DNA from: Amphibacillus sp. MSJ-3
GTDB lineage: Bacteria; Bacillota; Bacilli; Bacillales; Amphibacillaceae
Length of the DNA stretch: 56,204 nucleotides
Reading direction: 5' to 3'
Assembly: GCF_018919165.1 (NCBI RefSeq)
Contig: NZ_JAHLQM010000016.1
Span: 1 to 56,204, forward strand
Each line of letters starts with the position of its first letter. Positions within the stretch are counted from its first letter, which is position 1. The notes under the pieces are model-generated. The model ran no database searches. It saw only the letters and a list, made by a program, of their open reading frames with translations, and was not told the origin of the DNA. Of the stretch, positions 34,113-44,020 are shown one piece after another. Both the position numbers and the translations under genes were made by a program.

Positions 34113-34508
34113 ATGAGCGAACAAAATATTTTAAATGTAAGTGAAGATGCAAGTTTAGGTAAAGTTGAAATTGCTCCAGTTGTAATCGAAGTTATTGCGG
34201 GCATTGCCACTACAGAAATAAAAGGGGTTTATTCAACGCGTGGTAATTTTGCCACTGACGTTGCAGAGCGTTTTGGTTTAAAATCACACGGTAAAGGAAT
34301 AAAAGTTGAATTAACTGAAACTGGTGTTGCTATAGATGTCTTTGTTGTTCTGGACTACGGTGTAACAATTCCAGTAGTTGCTCAAAAAGTTCAGGAGAAT
34401 ATTAGGATGGCATTAAAAACAATGACTGCATTAGACATACAAGAAATTAATGTACACGTCGTTGGTGTTCAAATGGAAAAGGAAGAATTACAAGACGAAC
34501 AAGATTAA
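34113..34508 (+). CDS. yqhY: Asp23/Gls24 family protein YqhY
   Basis: A 131-aa alkaline-shock-protein family member. In B. subtilis yqhY is co-expressed with accBC and its loss disturbs fatty-acid synthesis control. The family core IAPVVIEVIAGIATTEIKGVYSTRG and DVFVVLDYGVTIPVVAQKVQENIRMAL is intact. AAAGGAG precedes ATG 34113, 45 bases after accC, so it is probably in the same operon. Confidence 0.95.
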   Translation: MSEQNILNVSEDASLGKVEIAPVVIEVIAGIATTEIKGVYSTRGNFATDVAERFGLKSHGKGIKVELTETGVAIDVFVVLDYGVTIPVVAQKVQENIRMALKTMTALDIQEINVHVVGVQMEKEELQDEQD

Positions 34509-34517
34509 ATAAGTAGG

Positions 34518-34551
34518 AAGACCCTTAAGAGCGAAACTCTAAGGGTCTTTT
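34518..34551 (+). terminator. Terminator of accB-accC-yqhY
   Basis: AAGACCCTTA pairs with TAAGGGTCTT, with GAG/CTC and a small loop at the top, then four T residues. The rest of the 306-base gap to nusB (34552-34814) is AT-rich with no other feature that I recognise. Confidence 0.85.
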
Positions 34552-34814
34552 CATCATTCATCATAAATACATATCGCTGTTTTTTGAAAAAGTAGAAGTC
34601 ACGACTCAACATTGAAGGCATTTAACATCCAGCGTTTGTTAGCGTGTTGTAATTACATAGTCATAAAGATAAAATAAACATAAGCTTAAGATCAAATGAT
34701 GTATATAATTCGTCAAATTTTGTTTTCAGAATTGGATTCATTATGCTATTATTATCTTTTATAGATGAAAATGATTAAAAGAAAAATCGAATAGATTAAG
34801 CAAGGAGCATTCAA

Positions 34815-35192
34815 ATGAACCGTAGAATTGGAAGGGAAAAGGCATTTCAGGTGCTTTTTTCGATGGATAGTAAAGATTATGATGTTGATGAAGCAGTCCA
34901 GTTAATTTTAGAAGAGGAACCTAATGAGTTCGTTGCAACGCTTATTTATGGTGTTGTTAAGGAAATAGAAGCTATTGATCAAAAAATAGAAAGTCATTTG
35001 GAAAATTGGACAATTGATCGATTAGCGAATGTAGAAAAAACACTTTTACGTATGGCTACTTATGAAATCTTTTATCAATTAAATACACCTAAAGGGGTTG
35101 CGATTAATGAAGCAGTGGAACTCGCACATATTTATGGTGATGAAAAATCAGGTCAATTTATTAATGGTGTATTAGCTAAGATGAATAAATAA
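34815..35192 (+). CDS. nusB: Transcription antitermination protein NusB
   Basis: Binds boxA RNA with NusE (S10) for rRNA antitermination. The 125-aa helical protein has NRRIGREKAFQVLFSMD at the N-terminus, ENWTIDRLANVEKTLLRMATYEI, and KGVAINEAVELAHIYGDEKSGQFINGVLAKM. CAAGGAG precedes ATG 34815. First gene of a long run of closely spaced genes. Confidence 0.97.
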   Translation: MNRRIGREKAFQVLFSMDSKDYDVDEAVQLILEEEPNEFVATLIYGVVKEIEAIDQKIESHLENWTIDRLANVEKTLLRMATYEIFYQLNTPKGVAINEAVELAHIYGDEKSGQFINGVLAKMNK

Positions 35193-35207
35193 GGGGGATG
35201 TTCAACT

Positions 35208-36062
35208 ATGAGTGCAAAAGTTATTTATGGTGATCAACTCGCACAAACATTACGAGATGAAATGAAGACTGAAGTGGCTACTTTAAATAAGCGGGGAATT
35301 CACCCAAAACTAGTCGTTATCTTGATCGGAGATGACCCTGCTTCAAAATCTTATGTTTCTGGAAAACAAAAAGCAGCAGACTATATTGGCATTCAATCCG
35401 AGTTAATCAGTTTGCCAACAGAAACATCGGAAGATGAGTTGTTAGATTTAATTAGACAGCTAAACAAAGCAACGGATGTTAATGGAATTTTAGTTCAACT
35501 TCCGTTACCTAAGCATATCGATGAACAATTAATTATTGAAACGATTGATCCAACGAAAGATGTCGATGGATTTCATCCGATTAATATTGGAAAAATGATG
35601 ACAAATCAAGCTACCTTTTTACCTTGTACACCATATGGTATTTTAACGATGTTAAAATTAATGAACATTGAAATAGCTGGGAAACATGCTGTTATCATTG
35701 GACGAAGCCATATAGTTGGTAAACCGGTCGGACAGCTCTTACTTAATGAACATGCAACAGTTACATATTGTCATTCGAAAACAACTAATTTGAAGGAATT
35801 AGTTAAATTAGCTGATATTGTTGTCGTTGCTGTTGGTCGTGCACATATGATTGATCAATCATATATTAAAGCTGGGGCAACAGTCATTGATGTTGGCGTC
35901 AACCGTATTGAAGATGGTTCACTAACAGGGGATGTTGTTTTTGATTCGGTTAAGGAAAAGGCAGCCTATTTAACTCCCGTCCCCAAAGGTGTTGGTCCAA
36001 TGACAATTACAATGTTGATGAAGAATACAATAAAAGCGGCAATCAATCAAGTGACGAAATAA
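35208..36062 (+). CDS. folD: Bifunctional methylene-THF dehydrogenase / methenyl-THF cyclohydrolase
   Basis: Interconverts 5,10-methylene-, methenyl- and 10-formyl-THF using NADP. The 284-aa protein has GDDPASKSYVSGKQKAADYIGI with the catalytic Lys (Y-x3-K), ILVQLPLPKHI, DVDGFHPINIGKM, the NADP site VIIGRSHIVGKPVGQLLL, and TPVPKGVGPMTITMLMKNT. GGGGGATG precedes ATG 35208, 15 bases after nusB. Confidence 0.97.
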   Translation: MSAKVIYGDQLAQTLRDEMKTEVATLNKRGIHPKLVVILIGDDPASKSYVSGKQKAADYIGIQSELISLPTETSEDELLDLIRQLNKATDVNGILVQLPLPKHIDEQLIIETIDPTKDVDGFHPINIGKMMTNQATFLPCTPYGILTMLKLMNIEIAGKHAVIIGRSHIVGKPVGQLLLNEHATVTYCHSKTTNLKELVKLADIVVVAVGRAHMIDQSYIKAGATVIDVGVNRIEDGSLTGDVVFDSVKEKAAYLTPVPKGVGPMTITMLMKNTIKAAINQVTK

Positions 36063-36082
36063 TAAACTAGGTGTGAATAAGG

Positions 36083-37432
36083 ATGTCAGAAAGATATTTA
36101 ACTGTTACGGCCTTGACTCGATATATTAAACGGAAATTTGAATTAGACAAACACTTAACAACGGTTTGGCTTAAAGCAGAAATCTCAAATTTCAAGCATC
36201 ATAGTCGTGGTCATATGTACTTTACATTAAAGGATGATCAATCAAAGATTCTAGCAGTCATGTTTGCGGGTTATAATCGTTCACTAAGATTTCAACCTGA
36301 AGATGGCCTCCATGTTATTGTAAAGGGTGAAGTAGGGGTTTACGAACCGATGGGCCAATACCAAATATATGTCCATGACATGATACCTGACGGTGTTGGA
36401 GCACTTCACTTAGCTTTTGAACAACTAAAGGAAAAATTAGCTAAAGAAGGTTTATTTGAGAAGGCAAAAAAAAAGCCTATCCCCGCTTTTCCTGAACACA
36501 TTGGTGTGATAACATCAGAAACAGGTGCAGCGATAAGGGATGTCTTGACAACGTTAAATAGACGTTATCCGATTGCCAAGATTTCTGTTTTTCCTACCCT
36601 CGTTCAAGGAGAACAAGCGAAATATGACTTGGTTAAAAAAATTGAGCAAGCTAATCAGCAGGTAGATCTAGATATATTAATCATCGCTCGTGGTGGAGGA
36701 TCAATAGAAGAGTTATGGCCATTTAATGAGGAAATTGTTGTAAGGTCAGTAGCGAATTCAAAAATTCCCGTTATTTCTGGTGTCGGACATGAAACAGATT
36801 CAACAATGATTGATTTTGTAGCGGATTGTAGAGCTCCTACACCAACTGCTGCAGCAGAATTAGCCGTCCCATTACAAATTGAGTTAATTGAAAAAAATAA
36901 TCAATTCAAAAGAAGTTTAAATCGGGAAATTAAAGAGGGTCTTGCAAAAAAACGAGAACGATTGAATCAGATCCAAAAAGGCTATGCTTTTAATTATCCC
37001 AAACAATTACTCGTTCAAAAAGAACAGGAATTAGATCGTCTAGTGGAAACCCTACAAAGAAATATGGAAAGATATTTAAATCATAATAAATCTATATTTT
37101 ATCAACTTTTATCAGAACTAAAAGGGCAAGATCCAAGCCAACAAATCAATGCGTATCAACAAAAGAACACCTATTATTTTCAAACTTTACAGGATAGATT
37201 AAAAAAAGTAATCGACAAGAAAGCTTATCAATTTGACACGCAAGTAAATAAATTACATGTATTAAGTCCCTTAAATACAATGAGGCGCGGTTACTCAGTC
37301 GGCTATGATAAAAAGGGACAGCTGATAAAGTCTGTCAAAGAAATTGCCCCCGGAGATCAACTAAAACTTCAAATGATAGACGGTTCATTAGATTGTCAAG
37401 TATGGGGCATTGAGGAGGATAATCATGACTGA
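36083..37432 (+). CDS. xseA: Exodeoxyribonuclease VII large subunit
   Basis: Catalytic subunit of the single-strand exonuclease. The 449-aa protein has the N-terminal OB fold ([30 protein letters not shown]), the catalytic domain ([74 protein letters not shown]), a long coiled coil (~270-380), and the C-terminal [11 protein letters not shown]. The downstream xseB start lies inside the gene. Confidence 0.97.
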   Translation: MSERYLTVTALTRYIKRKFELDKHLTTVWLKAEISNFKHHSRGHMYFTLKDDQSKILAVMFAGYNRSLRFQPEDGLHVIVKGEVGVYEPMGQYQIYVHDMIPDGVGALHLAFEQLKEKLAKEGLFEKAKKKPIPAFPEHIGVITSETGAAIRDVLTTLNRRYPIAKISVFPTLVQGEQAKYDLVKKIEQANQQVDLDILIIARGGGSIEELWPFNEEIVVRSVANSKIPVISGVGHETDSTMIDFVADCRAPTPTAAAELAVPLQIELIEKNNQFKRSLNREIKEGLAKKRERLNQIQKGYAFNYPKQLLVQKEQELDRLVETLQRNMERYLNHNKSIFYQLLSELKGQDPSQQINAYQQKNTYYFQTLQDRLKKVIDKKAYQFDTQVNKLHVLSPLNTMRRGYSVGYDKKGQLIKSVKEIAPGDQLKLQMIDGSLDCQVWGIEEDNHD

Positions 37433-37652
37433 AGAGGAAAAGAGTTTTGAAGAAGCGATGTCAGAATTAGAAGCAATTATAAAGAAGTTAGAAGAAGCTG
37501 ATGTCCCTCTAGAAGAAGCTATTTCTTACTATGAAAAAGGAATGGCCCTTTCAAAATTGTGTGATGAAAAGCTTACGAAAGTTGAAAGACAAGTCGCTAA
37601 TATCGTTAATGATGAGGGCATAATTACACCAATTAAAATTGAGGAGGAATAA
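37425..37652 (+). CDS. xseB: Exodeoxyribonuclease VII small subunit
   Basis: A 75-aa helical hairpin partner of Xse[44 protein letters not shown] is the family core. ATG 37425 follows GAGGAGG and overlaps the xseA end by eight bases, which couples their translation. Confidence 0.96.
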   Translation: MTEEEKSFEEAMSELEAIIKKLEEADVPLEEAISYYEKGMALSKLCDEKLTKVERQVANIVNDEGIITPIKIEEE

Positions 37653-37655
37653 AGA

Positions 37656-38540
37656 ATGAAGGCTGATTTGGAAGCATTTATTGTCTCTAATCAAAGCTTT
37701 ATTAATCAAGCGATGATAGAGAAAATTCAAAAAACCACAATACCAACTCCTCTTAAAGAATCAATGCTATATTCAATTAAGGCTGGTGGAAAAAGAATCC
37801 GGCCTATTCTTATGATAGCAAGCGCAGAGGCATTTGGCGGTAAGAAGGATGACGTTTTGTCAGCTGCCCTCGCTCTAGAAATGATCCATACATATTCATT
37901 AATTCATGATGATCTGCCAGCAATGGATGATGATCATTTACGCAGAGGTCAACCGACTAATCATATTCAATTTGATGAGGCTACGGCCATTTTGGCAGGC
38001 GACGCTTTTTTAACAATGGCTTTTCAAATAATATCAGAAGATGAACATTTATCTGCCGAGCAAAGAATCAAAATTATAAATCGTCTTAGTTTAGCCGCCG
38101 GTCCGAGTGGGATGGTTGCTGGTCAAATTTTAGATTTTCAAGCAGAAAATAAAACCATTAGCTTAAATGAAATGGAACGAATACATGATTTGAAAACAGG
38201 CAAATTACTTATTTATGCTATGGAAATAGGTGCTTATATTGCTGGAGCCTCAGAAATGGAACTTGAAGCAGTTAAGACATGCGGACAATATATGGGATTA
38301 ATTTTCCAAATACAAGATGATATTCTCGATGTCCAAGGACAAGAAAGTAAGATTGGCAAAAAAGTTGGCAGTGATTTAAATAATGAAAAGAGTACCTATC
38401 CTAAATTACTTGGTATTGAAGCTTCAATAAAAGAGAAAGATAAAAATGTTTTATTAGCTAAACAGGTGTTAGAAAATGCCAATATCTCAAGCTCGATTTT
38501 AACTCATTTTATTGATTATTTAAGTAGCAGAGATTCGTAA
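37656..38540 (+). CDS. ispA: Farnesyl diphosphate synthase (prenyltransferase)
   Basis: Condenses IPP with DMAPP/GPP to form farnesyl diphosphate, the precursor of undecaprenyl lipid and other isoprenoids. The 294-aa protein has AGGKRIRP, the first Asp-rich motif DDLPAMDDDHLRRG, the second DDILD, and GKKVGSDLNNEKSTYPKLLG. GAGGAGG precedes ATG 37656, three bases after xseB. In B. subtilis dxs follows; here it does not. Confidence 0.95.
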   Translation: MKADLEAFIVSNQSFINQAMIEKIQKTTIPTPLKESMLYSIKAGGKRIRPILMIASAEAFGGKKDDVLSAALALEMIHTYSLIHDDLPAMDDDHLRRGQPTNHIQFDEATAILAGDAFLTMAFQIISEDEHLSAEQRIKIINRLSLAAGPSGMVAGQILDFQAENKTISLNEMERIHDLKTGKLLIYAMEIGAYIAGASEMELEAVKTCGQYMGLIFQIQDDILDVQGQESKIGKKVGSDLNNEKSTYPKLLGIEASIKEKDKNVLLAKQVLENANISSSILTHFIDYLSSRDS

Positions 38541-38877
38541 AAAAGATAAAGTCCCCATCAAAATACATTAGTTTTTAGAAGCATTAAGGGGAAATGAATT
38601 TATTTACTGCAGAATAATTGACTTAATCTCCTGTTTCAATCATAGAAGTGCGCATCAATTATCTGTGGGACCAACAGTCAGTAAAAGTCCAGTTCGTTCA
38701 TCTAACACTCAGTGGGGAAAGAAAATCCCGCTGAGTATTTGATTGACTTAATCTGATTTCCAGAAGAAAAAGATTGCCTTAGTAATGTGAAGGATATAAT
38801 CCGATGGTTTAGTGGGGGAAAAATGTTGTGATATAAAAGGACACACTGCCTATTTTTATAGCAAAGGATACGATATT
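38541..38877. other. Gap in place of dxs, with a family B repeat
   Basis: This 337-base gap lies where dxs sits in B. subtilis. No fragment of a DXP synthase (GDG-S-TP-binding motifs) is readable. It contains an ACTCAGTGGGG...TCCCGCTGAGT hairpin (38707-38736) that is part of a degenerate repeat also seen at 45540-45601. The promoter for tlyA should be here, but no clear one stands out. Confidence 0.6.
38666..38740 (+). repeat. Degenerate intergenic repeat, family B, copy 1
   Basis: AGTCAGTAAAAGTCCAG, TTCGTTCATCTAA and CAGTGGGGAAA align in order with 45542-45601 (AGTCAGGCAAAGCTCG, TTCGCTGATCTAA, AGTGAAGATC, CTTCCCACC). A shorter match is at 18749-18800 (GACTCGTTCATTCAACATTCAGTGAGGG). Confidence 0.5.
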
Positions 38878-39699
38878 ATGACGATAAAAAAAGTAAGACT
38901 TGATGTTTTATTAGTTGAAAAAGGGTTAATCGAAACACGTGAAAAAGCTAAACGAGCAATTATGGCTGGTCTAGTCTTTTCAGGTAGTAACCGTTTAGAT
39001 AAGCCTGGTGATAAGATTGCAGAGGACACTTTATTAACGATAAAGGGAAAAGAACTTCCATATGTGGGACGTGGAGGCTTAAAACTAGAAAAGGCTATCA
39101 AAGCGTTTAATTTAGATTTAACCGACCGTATTATGGTTGATGTCGGCTCTTCAACTGGCGGTTTTACGGATTGTGCCTTACAAAATGGTATTAAAATTTG
39201 CTATGCTGTTGATGTGGGTTATAATCAACTTGCATGGAAATTAAGAAATGATGATCGGGTAATCGTGATGGAACGAACAAACTTCCGTTATGCAACACCT
39301 GATTTATTTAAACACGGTTCGCCTGATGTAGCGACAATCGACGTTTCGTTTATTTCATTAAAGTTAATATTTCCTGCATTAGCTAATATCATAACGGACG
39401 GCGCTGATGTGATAGCTTTAATTAAACCACAATTTGAAGCTGGAAGAGATCAAGTGGAGAAAAAAGGAATTGTTAAAAAAACAAGTACACATCTAGAAGT
39501 CTTAACTACAATTTTGACATTTGCTAATCAATCACATTTTATCTTAAAACATTTAACCTATTCACCAGTAACAGGTGGAGATGGTAATATTGAGTTTCTT
39601 GCTCATTTTGTTTATCGTCCAAATCAAGAAGTACCAACTATTGACTATTCGAAGGAAATTGAAGAAACCGTTTTAAGTGCACATGAAAAGCTCAAATAA
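38878..39699 (+). CDS. yqxC: TlyA-family rRNA 2'-O-methyltransferase / hemolysin-type protein
   Basis: A 273-aa protein with an N-terminal S4 RNA-binding domain (RLDVLLVEKGLIETREKAKRAIMAGLVFSG) and a FtsJ-like SAM methyltransferase domain (MVDVGSSTGGFTDCALQNG, AVDVGYNQLAWKLR, TIDVSFISLKLIFPAL, ALIKPQFEAGR). TlyA enzymes methylate 16S/23S rRNA riboses. I start at ATG 38878 behind AAAGGA; the open frame to 38812 adds residues foreign to the family. It precedes ahrC and recN, as in B. subtilis. Confidence 0.94.
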   Translation: MTIKKVRLDVLLVEKGLIETREKAKRAIMAGLVFSGSNRLDKPGDKIAEDTLLTIKGKELPYVGRGGLKLEKAIKAFNLDLTDRIMVDVGSSTGGFTDCALQNGIKICYAVDVGYNQLAWKLRNDDRVIVMERTNFRYATPDLFKHGSPDVATIDVSFISLKLIFPALANIITDGADVIALIKPQFEAGRDQVEKKGIVKKTSTHLEVLTTILTFANQSHFILKHLTYSPVTGGDGNIEFLAHFVYRPNQEVPTIDYSKEIEETVLSAHEKLK

Positions 39700-39724
39700 C
39701 TAATATATAGAAAGGATTTACTAA

Positions 39725-40174
39725 ATGAAAAAAGGACAGCGGCACATTAAAATTAGAGAATATATTACCAGCCATGATGTTGAAACACAAGAAGAGCTAG
39801 TAGATATTCTGAGAAGTGAAGGATATAACGTCACCCAGGCTACTATTTCTAGGGATATTAAAGAACTTCACCTCATTAAAGTACCGATGGAAGATGGACG
39901 ATATAAATATAGTCTACCTGCCGATCGACGTTTTAATCCATTAGAAAAGTTAAAACGTTTAATGCAAGATGCATTTATTAGCTTAGATAAAGCAACTCAT
40001 TTTCTTGTTTTAAAAACCTTACCTGGTAATGCCAATGCACTTGGCGCACTAATTGATCATTTAGAATGGGACGGCATATTAGGAACGATATGTGGTGATG
40101 ATACGATATTGATTATTTGTAAAGATGAAACAGTTACCGAAAAGATTGAAAAAAAATTTTTAGAAATGCTTTAA
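39725..40174 (+). CDS. ahrC: Arginine repressor
   Basis: Hexameric regulator of arginine synthesis and breakdown. The 149-aa protein has the winged-helix [46 protein letters not shown] and the arginine-binding oligomer domain ending [23 protein letters not shown] precedes ATG 39725. It lies 25 bases after tlyA and 30 before recN. Confidence 0.96.
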   Translation: MKKGQRHIKIREYITSHDVETQEELVDILRSEGYNVTQATISRDIKELHLIKVPMEDGRYKYSLPADRRFNPLEKLKRLMQDAFISLDKATHFLVLKTLPGNANALGALIDHLEWDGILGTICGDDTILIICKDETVTEKIEKKFLEML

Positions 40175-40204
40175 AATTCTTGTCATAATTTGAGGTGACC
40201 TGAT

Positions 40205-41932
40205 TTGTTAACTGAACTGTCCATTCAAAATTTTACGATTATTGACAAACTAACGATCCCATTCAATGACGGCTTGACCGTTTTAACAGGAGAAACGGGT
40301 GCTGGAAAGTCGATTATTATTGATGCTATTCAACTATTAGTAGGTGGAAGAGGTTCTGTTGAATATGTACGATATGGAAAACCAAAAGCTGTTTTAGAAG
40401 GTTTATTTACTGTTGAAGATCATAAACATGGAATATATAAATTATTCGATGAATATGGAATCGAAATGGATTCGGAAGGAATGATCGTCTTACATCGTAC
40501 GATTAGTGCAAAGGGGAAAAGTGTTTGTCGAATTAATGGTTCATTAGTAACTTTGGCTATCTTACGTGAATTTGGTCAAACCTTGATTGATGTTCATTCT
40601 CAACATGAAACGCAATCATTATTGGATTCTAATCAACATCTTCATTTATTGGATTTATTTAGCCAAGAACAGAATAAGGATACATTTGAGGATTATAATA
40701 CAGTTTACCAAAAATTGAAGAAAACAAAAGAGAAATTTGATCAACTCAATCATAATGAACAAGCAATTATTCAACGCTTAGATTTATTACATTATCAATT
40801 AAATGAAATTAAATCAGCTGAATTAGCCTTAAATGAGGATGAGAATCTCAGGAAAGAAAGAGAAAGACTTGTTAATTTTGAACAAATTTATCAAAACGTA
40901 TCAGAAGCATATAATGCTTTAAAAGGAGAACAAAAAGGTTTGGACTGGCTTGCTTTAGGTTTGAATGCACTCGAAACAGCTGTTACTTATGAACCTGAGT
41001 TAGAAAAAGAAACTGAAGATTATTCGAACCACTATTATATGCTTGAAGAACTAAGTATACAATTACGACATTATCTTGATGATTTTGCTTATGATCCGAA
41101 ACGTTTAGCCATCATAGAGACACGCTTAAATGAATTACAATTATTAAGTAGAAAATATGGTGCTACCGTCAACGATATTTTAGAATATGCTGCAGAAATT
41201 GAAGATGAAATTGATCAATTAGAGGATCGAGATCAATCCATTCAAAATTTACTTGAGGAAATTGATGAACTATCAGCAGATGCGATTGTTGAAGCAAATC
41301 ATCTCCATGACTTACGTAAAAGAGCTGCAAAACAATTAACAGAAGTTATAAAAACCGAATTAAAGGATCTATATTTGGTTAAAGCACAATTTAAACCGGA
41401 AATATCCATTCGAGAGGGAAGTCCCGGAGATCCAGAATTGGCCGGAAAACCTGTTCAATTAACTCATAATGGTTTCGATCGCGTTCGCTTCTTATTATCG
41501 ACTAATCCTGGAGAGCCACTGAAGCCTTTAGATAAAGTCGCTTCTGGAGGGGAATTATCGAGAATTATGCTTGCTTTCAAAAAAATTTTTGCTAAACATC
41601 AAGGTGTGACAAGTGTTATATTTGATGAGGTTGATACCGGAGTAAGTGGACGAGTGGCACAGGCTATTGCAGAAAAGATTTATAATATTTCCACCGATTC
41701 ACAAGTTTTATGTATTACTCATTTGCCACAAGTAGCTGCAATGGCAGACCATCATCTTTTAATTAAAAAACAATCTACAAAAGATAAAACATATACAACA
41801 GTCACAGAATTAAAGCAAACTGACCGCGTTAAAGAACTTGCACGTATGACAACAGGAACACAATTAACAGACACAGCAATCAGTCATGCAGAAGAGTTGA
41901 TCAGTCATGCTAATACTTATAAAAGTAACTAA
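40205..41932 (+). CDS. recN: DNA repair protein RecN
   Basis: SMC-like ATPase acting early in double-strand-break repair. The 575-aa protein has Walker A LTGETGAGKSIIIDAI, VDVHSQHETQSLLD, a coiled-coil middle (~160-370), the ABC signature KVASGGELSRIMLAFK, and Walker B TSVIFDEVDTGVSGRVAQAI. The start is TTG 40205 after GAGGTGA. A terminator follows. Confidence 0.97.
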   Translation: MLTELSIQNFTIIDKLTIPFNDGLTVLTGETGAGKSIIIDAIQLLVGGRGSVEYVRYGKPKAVLEGLFTVEDHKHGIYKLFDEYGIEMDSEGMIVLHRTISAKGKSVCRINGSLVTLAILREFGQTLIDVHSQHETQSLLDSNQHLHLLDLFSQEQNKDTFEDYNTVYQKLKKTKEKFDQLNHNEQAIIQRLDLLHYQLNEIKSAELALNEDENLRKERERLVNFEQIYQNVSEAYNALKGEQKGLDWLALGLNALETAVTYEPELEKETEDYSNHYYMLEELSIQLRHYLDDFAYDPKRLAIIETRLNELQLLSRKYGATVNDILEYAAEIEDEIDQLEDRDQSIQNLLEEIDELSADAIVEANHLHDLRKRAAKQLTEVIKTELKDLYLVKAQFKPEISIREGSPGDPELAGKPVQLTHNGFDRVRFLLSTNPGEPLKPLDKVASGGELSRIMLAFKKIFAKHQGVTSVIFDEVDTGVSGRVAQAIAEKIYNISTDSQVLCITHLPQVAAMADHHLLIKKQSTKDKTYTTVTELKQTDRVKELARMTTGTQLTDTAISHAEELISHANTYKSN

Positions 41933-41940
41933 ATTAACAA

Positions 41941-41975
41941 AAAGAGCTTATTTACTGATAAGTTCTTTTTTTTTT
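41941..41975 (+). terminator. Terminator of recN
   Basis: AAAGAGCTTAT (41941-41951) pairs with ATAAGTTCTTT (41958-41968, one G-U), six-base loop, then a run of T residues. Confidence 0.88.
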
Positions 41976-42091
41976 GATTTACAGGAAATCTTCTCATATT
42001 TTTGAGAACTTTACAGGGTTTAAAAAAGCCGTTTCAAGGTCAAAGTAAAGGTACAGAAGAAAACAAAATAAAAAGAAAAGGAGCGTGAATT

Positions 42092-43375
42092 GTGGGAAAG
42101 CAAAAGTTAAAACATGCATTCGGGATTATTCTTCTTACTATTTTAATTGGCCTACCATTTATACCGGCTATCAGACAATACCTGGTGATACCAACCCAAT
42201 TAAATCTTTATACAAATCATTCCGAAACGGTAGAGCTTAATCATGAAAATAAATTATTTGATCTTACAGCAGAACCAGATCAAGCTGTTATAACTGTTGA
42301 TAATAATATAATTAATCCCAAGAATATCGGTGAAACTGAATTAAAATATCACTTTAAAGGTGTTCCGATAAAAAAGGTTAATGTTAGTGTTGAAGAACAA
42401 TATCAAGTTATACCTGGTGGACAATCGATTGGTGTTAATTTAGAAACCTTAGGTGTTTTGGTTGTTGGTTACCACTATATTGGAGAACAACAAATGGGTA
42501 TTTCGCCTGGTAAAGAAACAGGAATTGAAATAGGGGACAGCATACTAGAAATGAATGAACAAAAGGTACAATCCATCGAAGATATCGGTCCAATTGTAAC
42601 TGAAGCAGGTGAGAATAAAGAAGCAATTAAGATAAAATATAAACGTGACAATAAAACTTATCAAGAAGAATTAACACCAACATTTGATGAACTTTCTAAC
42701 AGTTATAAAATTGGTCTTTATATTAGGGATTCAGCCGCTGGAATAGGGACAATGACTTTTTATGATCCCCTCACAAAGAAATATGGTGCATTAGGCCATG
42801 TTATTTCAGATATGGATACAAAAGAGCCGATTGAAATTGAATCGGGAACTATTGTTAAATCAAAAATTACTTCGATCCAAAAAGGGGACACAGGTATCCC
42901 CGGTGAAAAACGTGCCTCATTTAATCAAAATGAAGGATTACTTGGAAATATAACAAAAAACAGTCCATTTGGTGTTTTTGGTCATTTGGATGAAGATCTA
43001 GAAGAAGGTCTATTATCTGAACCTCTACCCATTGCTTATTCTGATGAAGTAAAGGAAGGACCAGCACAAATCCTAACTGTTATTAACGATGAAGAAATCG
43101 AAGCTTTTGATATTGAAATTATTAGTGCGATAGAACAAAAAAATCCTGCCACAAAAGGAATGGTTTTAAAAGTAACGGATGAACGTTTACTCGAAGAAAC
43201 TGGTGGAATTGTTCAAGGAATGAGTGGTAGCCCAATTATCCAAAATAATAAAATTATTGGTGCTGTAACTCATGTATTCGTTAACGATCCGACCTCTGGT
43301 TATGGTATTCATATTGAATGGATGTTGGATGAAGCGGAAATAGATTATGCAGATACATTTTCAAAAGTAAGCTAA
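42092..43375 (+). CDS. spoIVB: SpoIVB serine peptidase (S55)
   Basis: Forespore-secreted protease that cleaves SpoIVFA to trigger sigma-K processing in the mother cell. The 427-aa protein has an N-terminal membrane anchor (~residues 10-28), a PDZ domain ([34 protein letters not shown] region, ~135-195), and the S55 domain with the catalytic His ([10 protein letters not shown]) and Ser ([14 protein letters not shown]). GTG 42092 follows AAGGAGCG. Directly upstream of spo0A, as in B. subtilis. Confidence 0.96.
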   Translation: MGKQKLKHAFGIILLTILIGLPFIPAIRQYLVIPTQLNLYTNHSETVELNHENKLFDLTAEPDQAVITVDNNIINPKNIGETELKYHFKGVPIKKVNVSVEEQYQVIPGGQSIGVNLETLGVLVVGYHYIGEQQMGISPGKETGIEIGDSILEMNEQKVQSIEDIGPIVTEAGENKEAIKIKYKRDNKTYQEELTPTFDELSNSYKIGLYIRDSAAGIGTMTFYDPLTKKYGALGHVISDMDTKEPIEIESGTIVKSKITSIQKGDTGIPGEKRASFNQNEGLLGNITKNSPFGVFGHLDEDLEEGLLSEPLPIAYSDEVKEGPAQILTVINDEEIEAFDIEIISAIEQKNPATKGMVLKVTDERLLEETGGIVQGMSGSPIIQNNKIIGAVTHVFVNDPTSGYGIHIEWMLDEAEIDYADTFSKVS

Positions 43376-43747
43376 TCTACTTTATCATTGAACCTCCCTC
43401 AAATCAACTTTCTAAACCGCAATAATTTACTCAAGATTAGGAAGGTAAATCGAGTGGGAATAGTAAGTTAAAATTAGAAAGTTTTATTTAATAAATCATT
43501 GTGGTCAAAAAAGTAATTACAATATTTGTCACATGTTAGAGCTAGGAAAATAAAAACCCAAGTCATTTAATTTACCGCAGATTAACTGACTGAACGTCTC
43601 ACATTTTAAGGATTCTAGAGAGATCATCAAATGATAAATGGGAAAAGTAAAAATTGCTAACTTGTTAATACAAGACTCAGTAAGTGGATGAAGAATCGCT
43701 CGCCCCCAAAAGTATACTTTAATTACAGTATGGATTGTTTAATGATT
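43376..43747. other. Non-coding gap between spoIVB and spo0A, first part
   Basis: AT-rich DNA without a readable gene. TTTACCGCAGATTAACTGACT (about 43569-43588) is similar to the sequence near 38601-38622 in the dxs gap, so degenerate family-B-like DNA may lie here too. Confidence 0.45.
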
Positions 43748-43787
43748 AAACTGGCTATGGAAATGATTTTCTGTAGCCAGTTTTTGA
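43748..43787 (+). terminator. Terminator-like hairpin between spoIVB and spo0A
   Basis: AAACTGGCTA (43748-43757) pairs with TAGCCAGTTT (43774-43783), 16-base loop, followed by T residues. It probably ends spoIVB transcription despite being ~370 bases downstream. Confidence 0.75.
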
Positions 43788-43828
43788 ATGATTATGATCT
43801 AAATCAGCTAGCGACTAAAATTTTACTA

Positions 43829-43928
43829 TGTTATAATAAAAATAAATTATTTTCGACAAAATAGGAATATGAAGGTAAAAATAAGTTTAAATTCACTATA
43901 TTTAGCGAAAGATTAGAATTTTTAGCGA
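43829..43928 (+). promoter_or_regulatory. Vegetative promoter and Spo0A-box-like cluster upstream of spo0A
   Basis: TGTTATAAT (43829-43837) is an extended -10. TTCGACA (43852-43858) is the exact complement of the 0A box TGTCGAA. TAGCGAA occurs twice (43904-43910 and 43922-43928, inside TTTAGCGAA repeats 18 bases apart) as weaker 0A-like sites. The layout resembles autoregulation of spo0A in B. subtilis. Confidence 0.6.
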
Positions 43929-43952
43929 ATAATAATTTTTTTATGTTTTTTG

Positions 43953-43981
43953 AAAGGTAAAAGGGAATACTCGTCGAATGT
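43953..43981 (+). promoter_or_regulatory. Sigma-H promoter of spo0A
   Basis: AAAGGTAAA (43953-43961), 11-base spacer, GTCGAATGT (43973-43981). This fits the sigma-H consensus RnAGGAWWW-N11/12-RnnGAATWW with only two off positions. It lies 40 bases before the spo0A start. CGTCGAA within the -10 also resembles a 0A box. Confidence 0.75.
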
Positions 43982-44020
43982 TAGTAATTAAGAGACCAAA
44001 GGAAACACAAGGAGGAAATA

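Noticed and set aside
36083-37652. Possible frameshift between xseA and xseB
   Set aside because: The short overlap with a strong internal ribosome site is the normal arrangement of these two genes.
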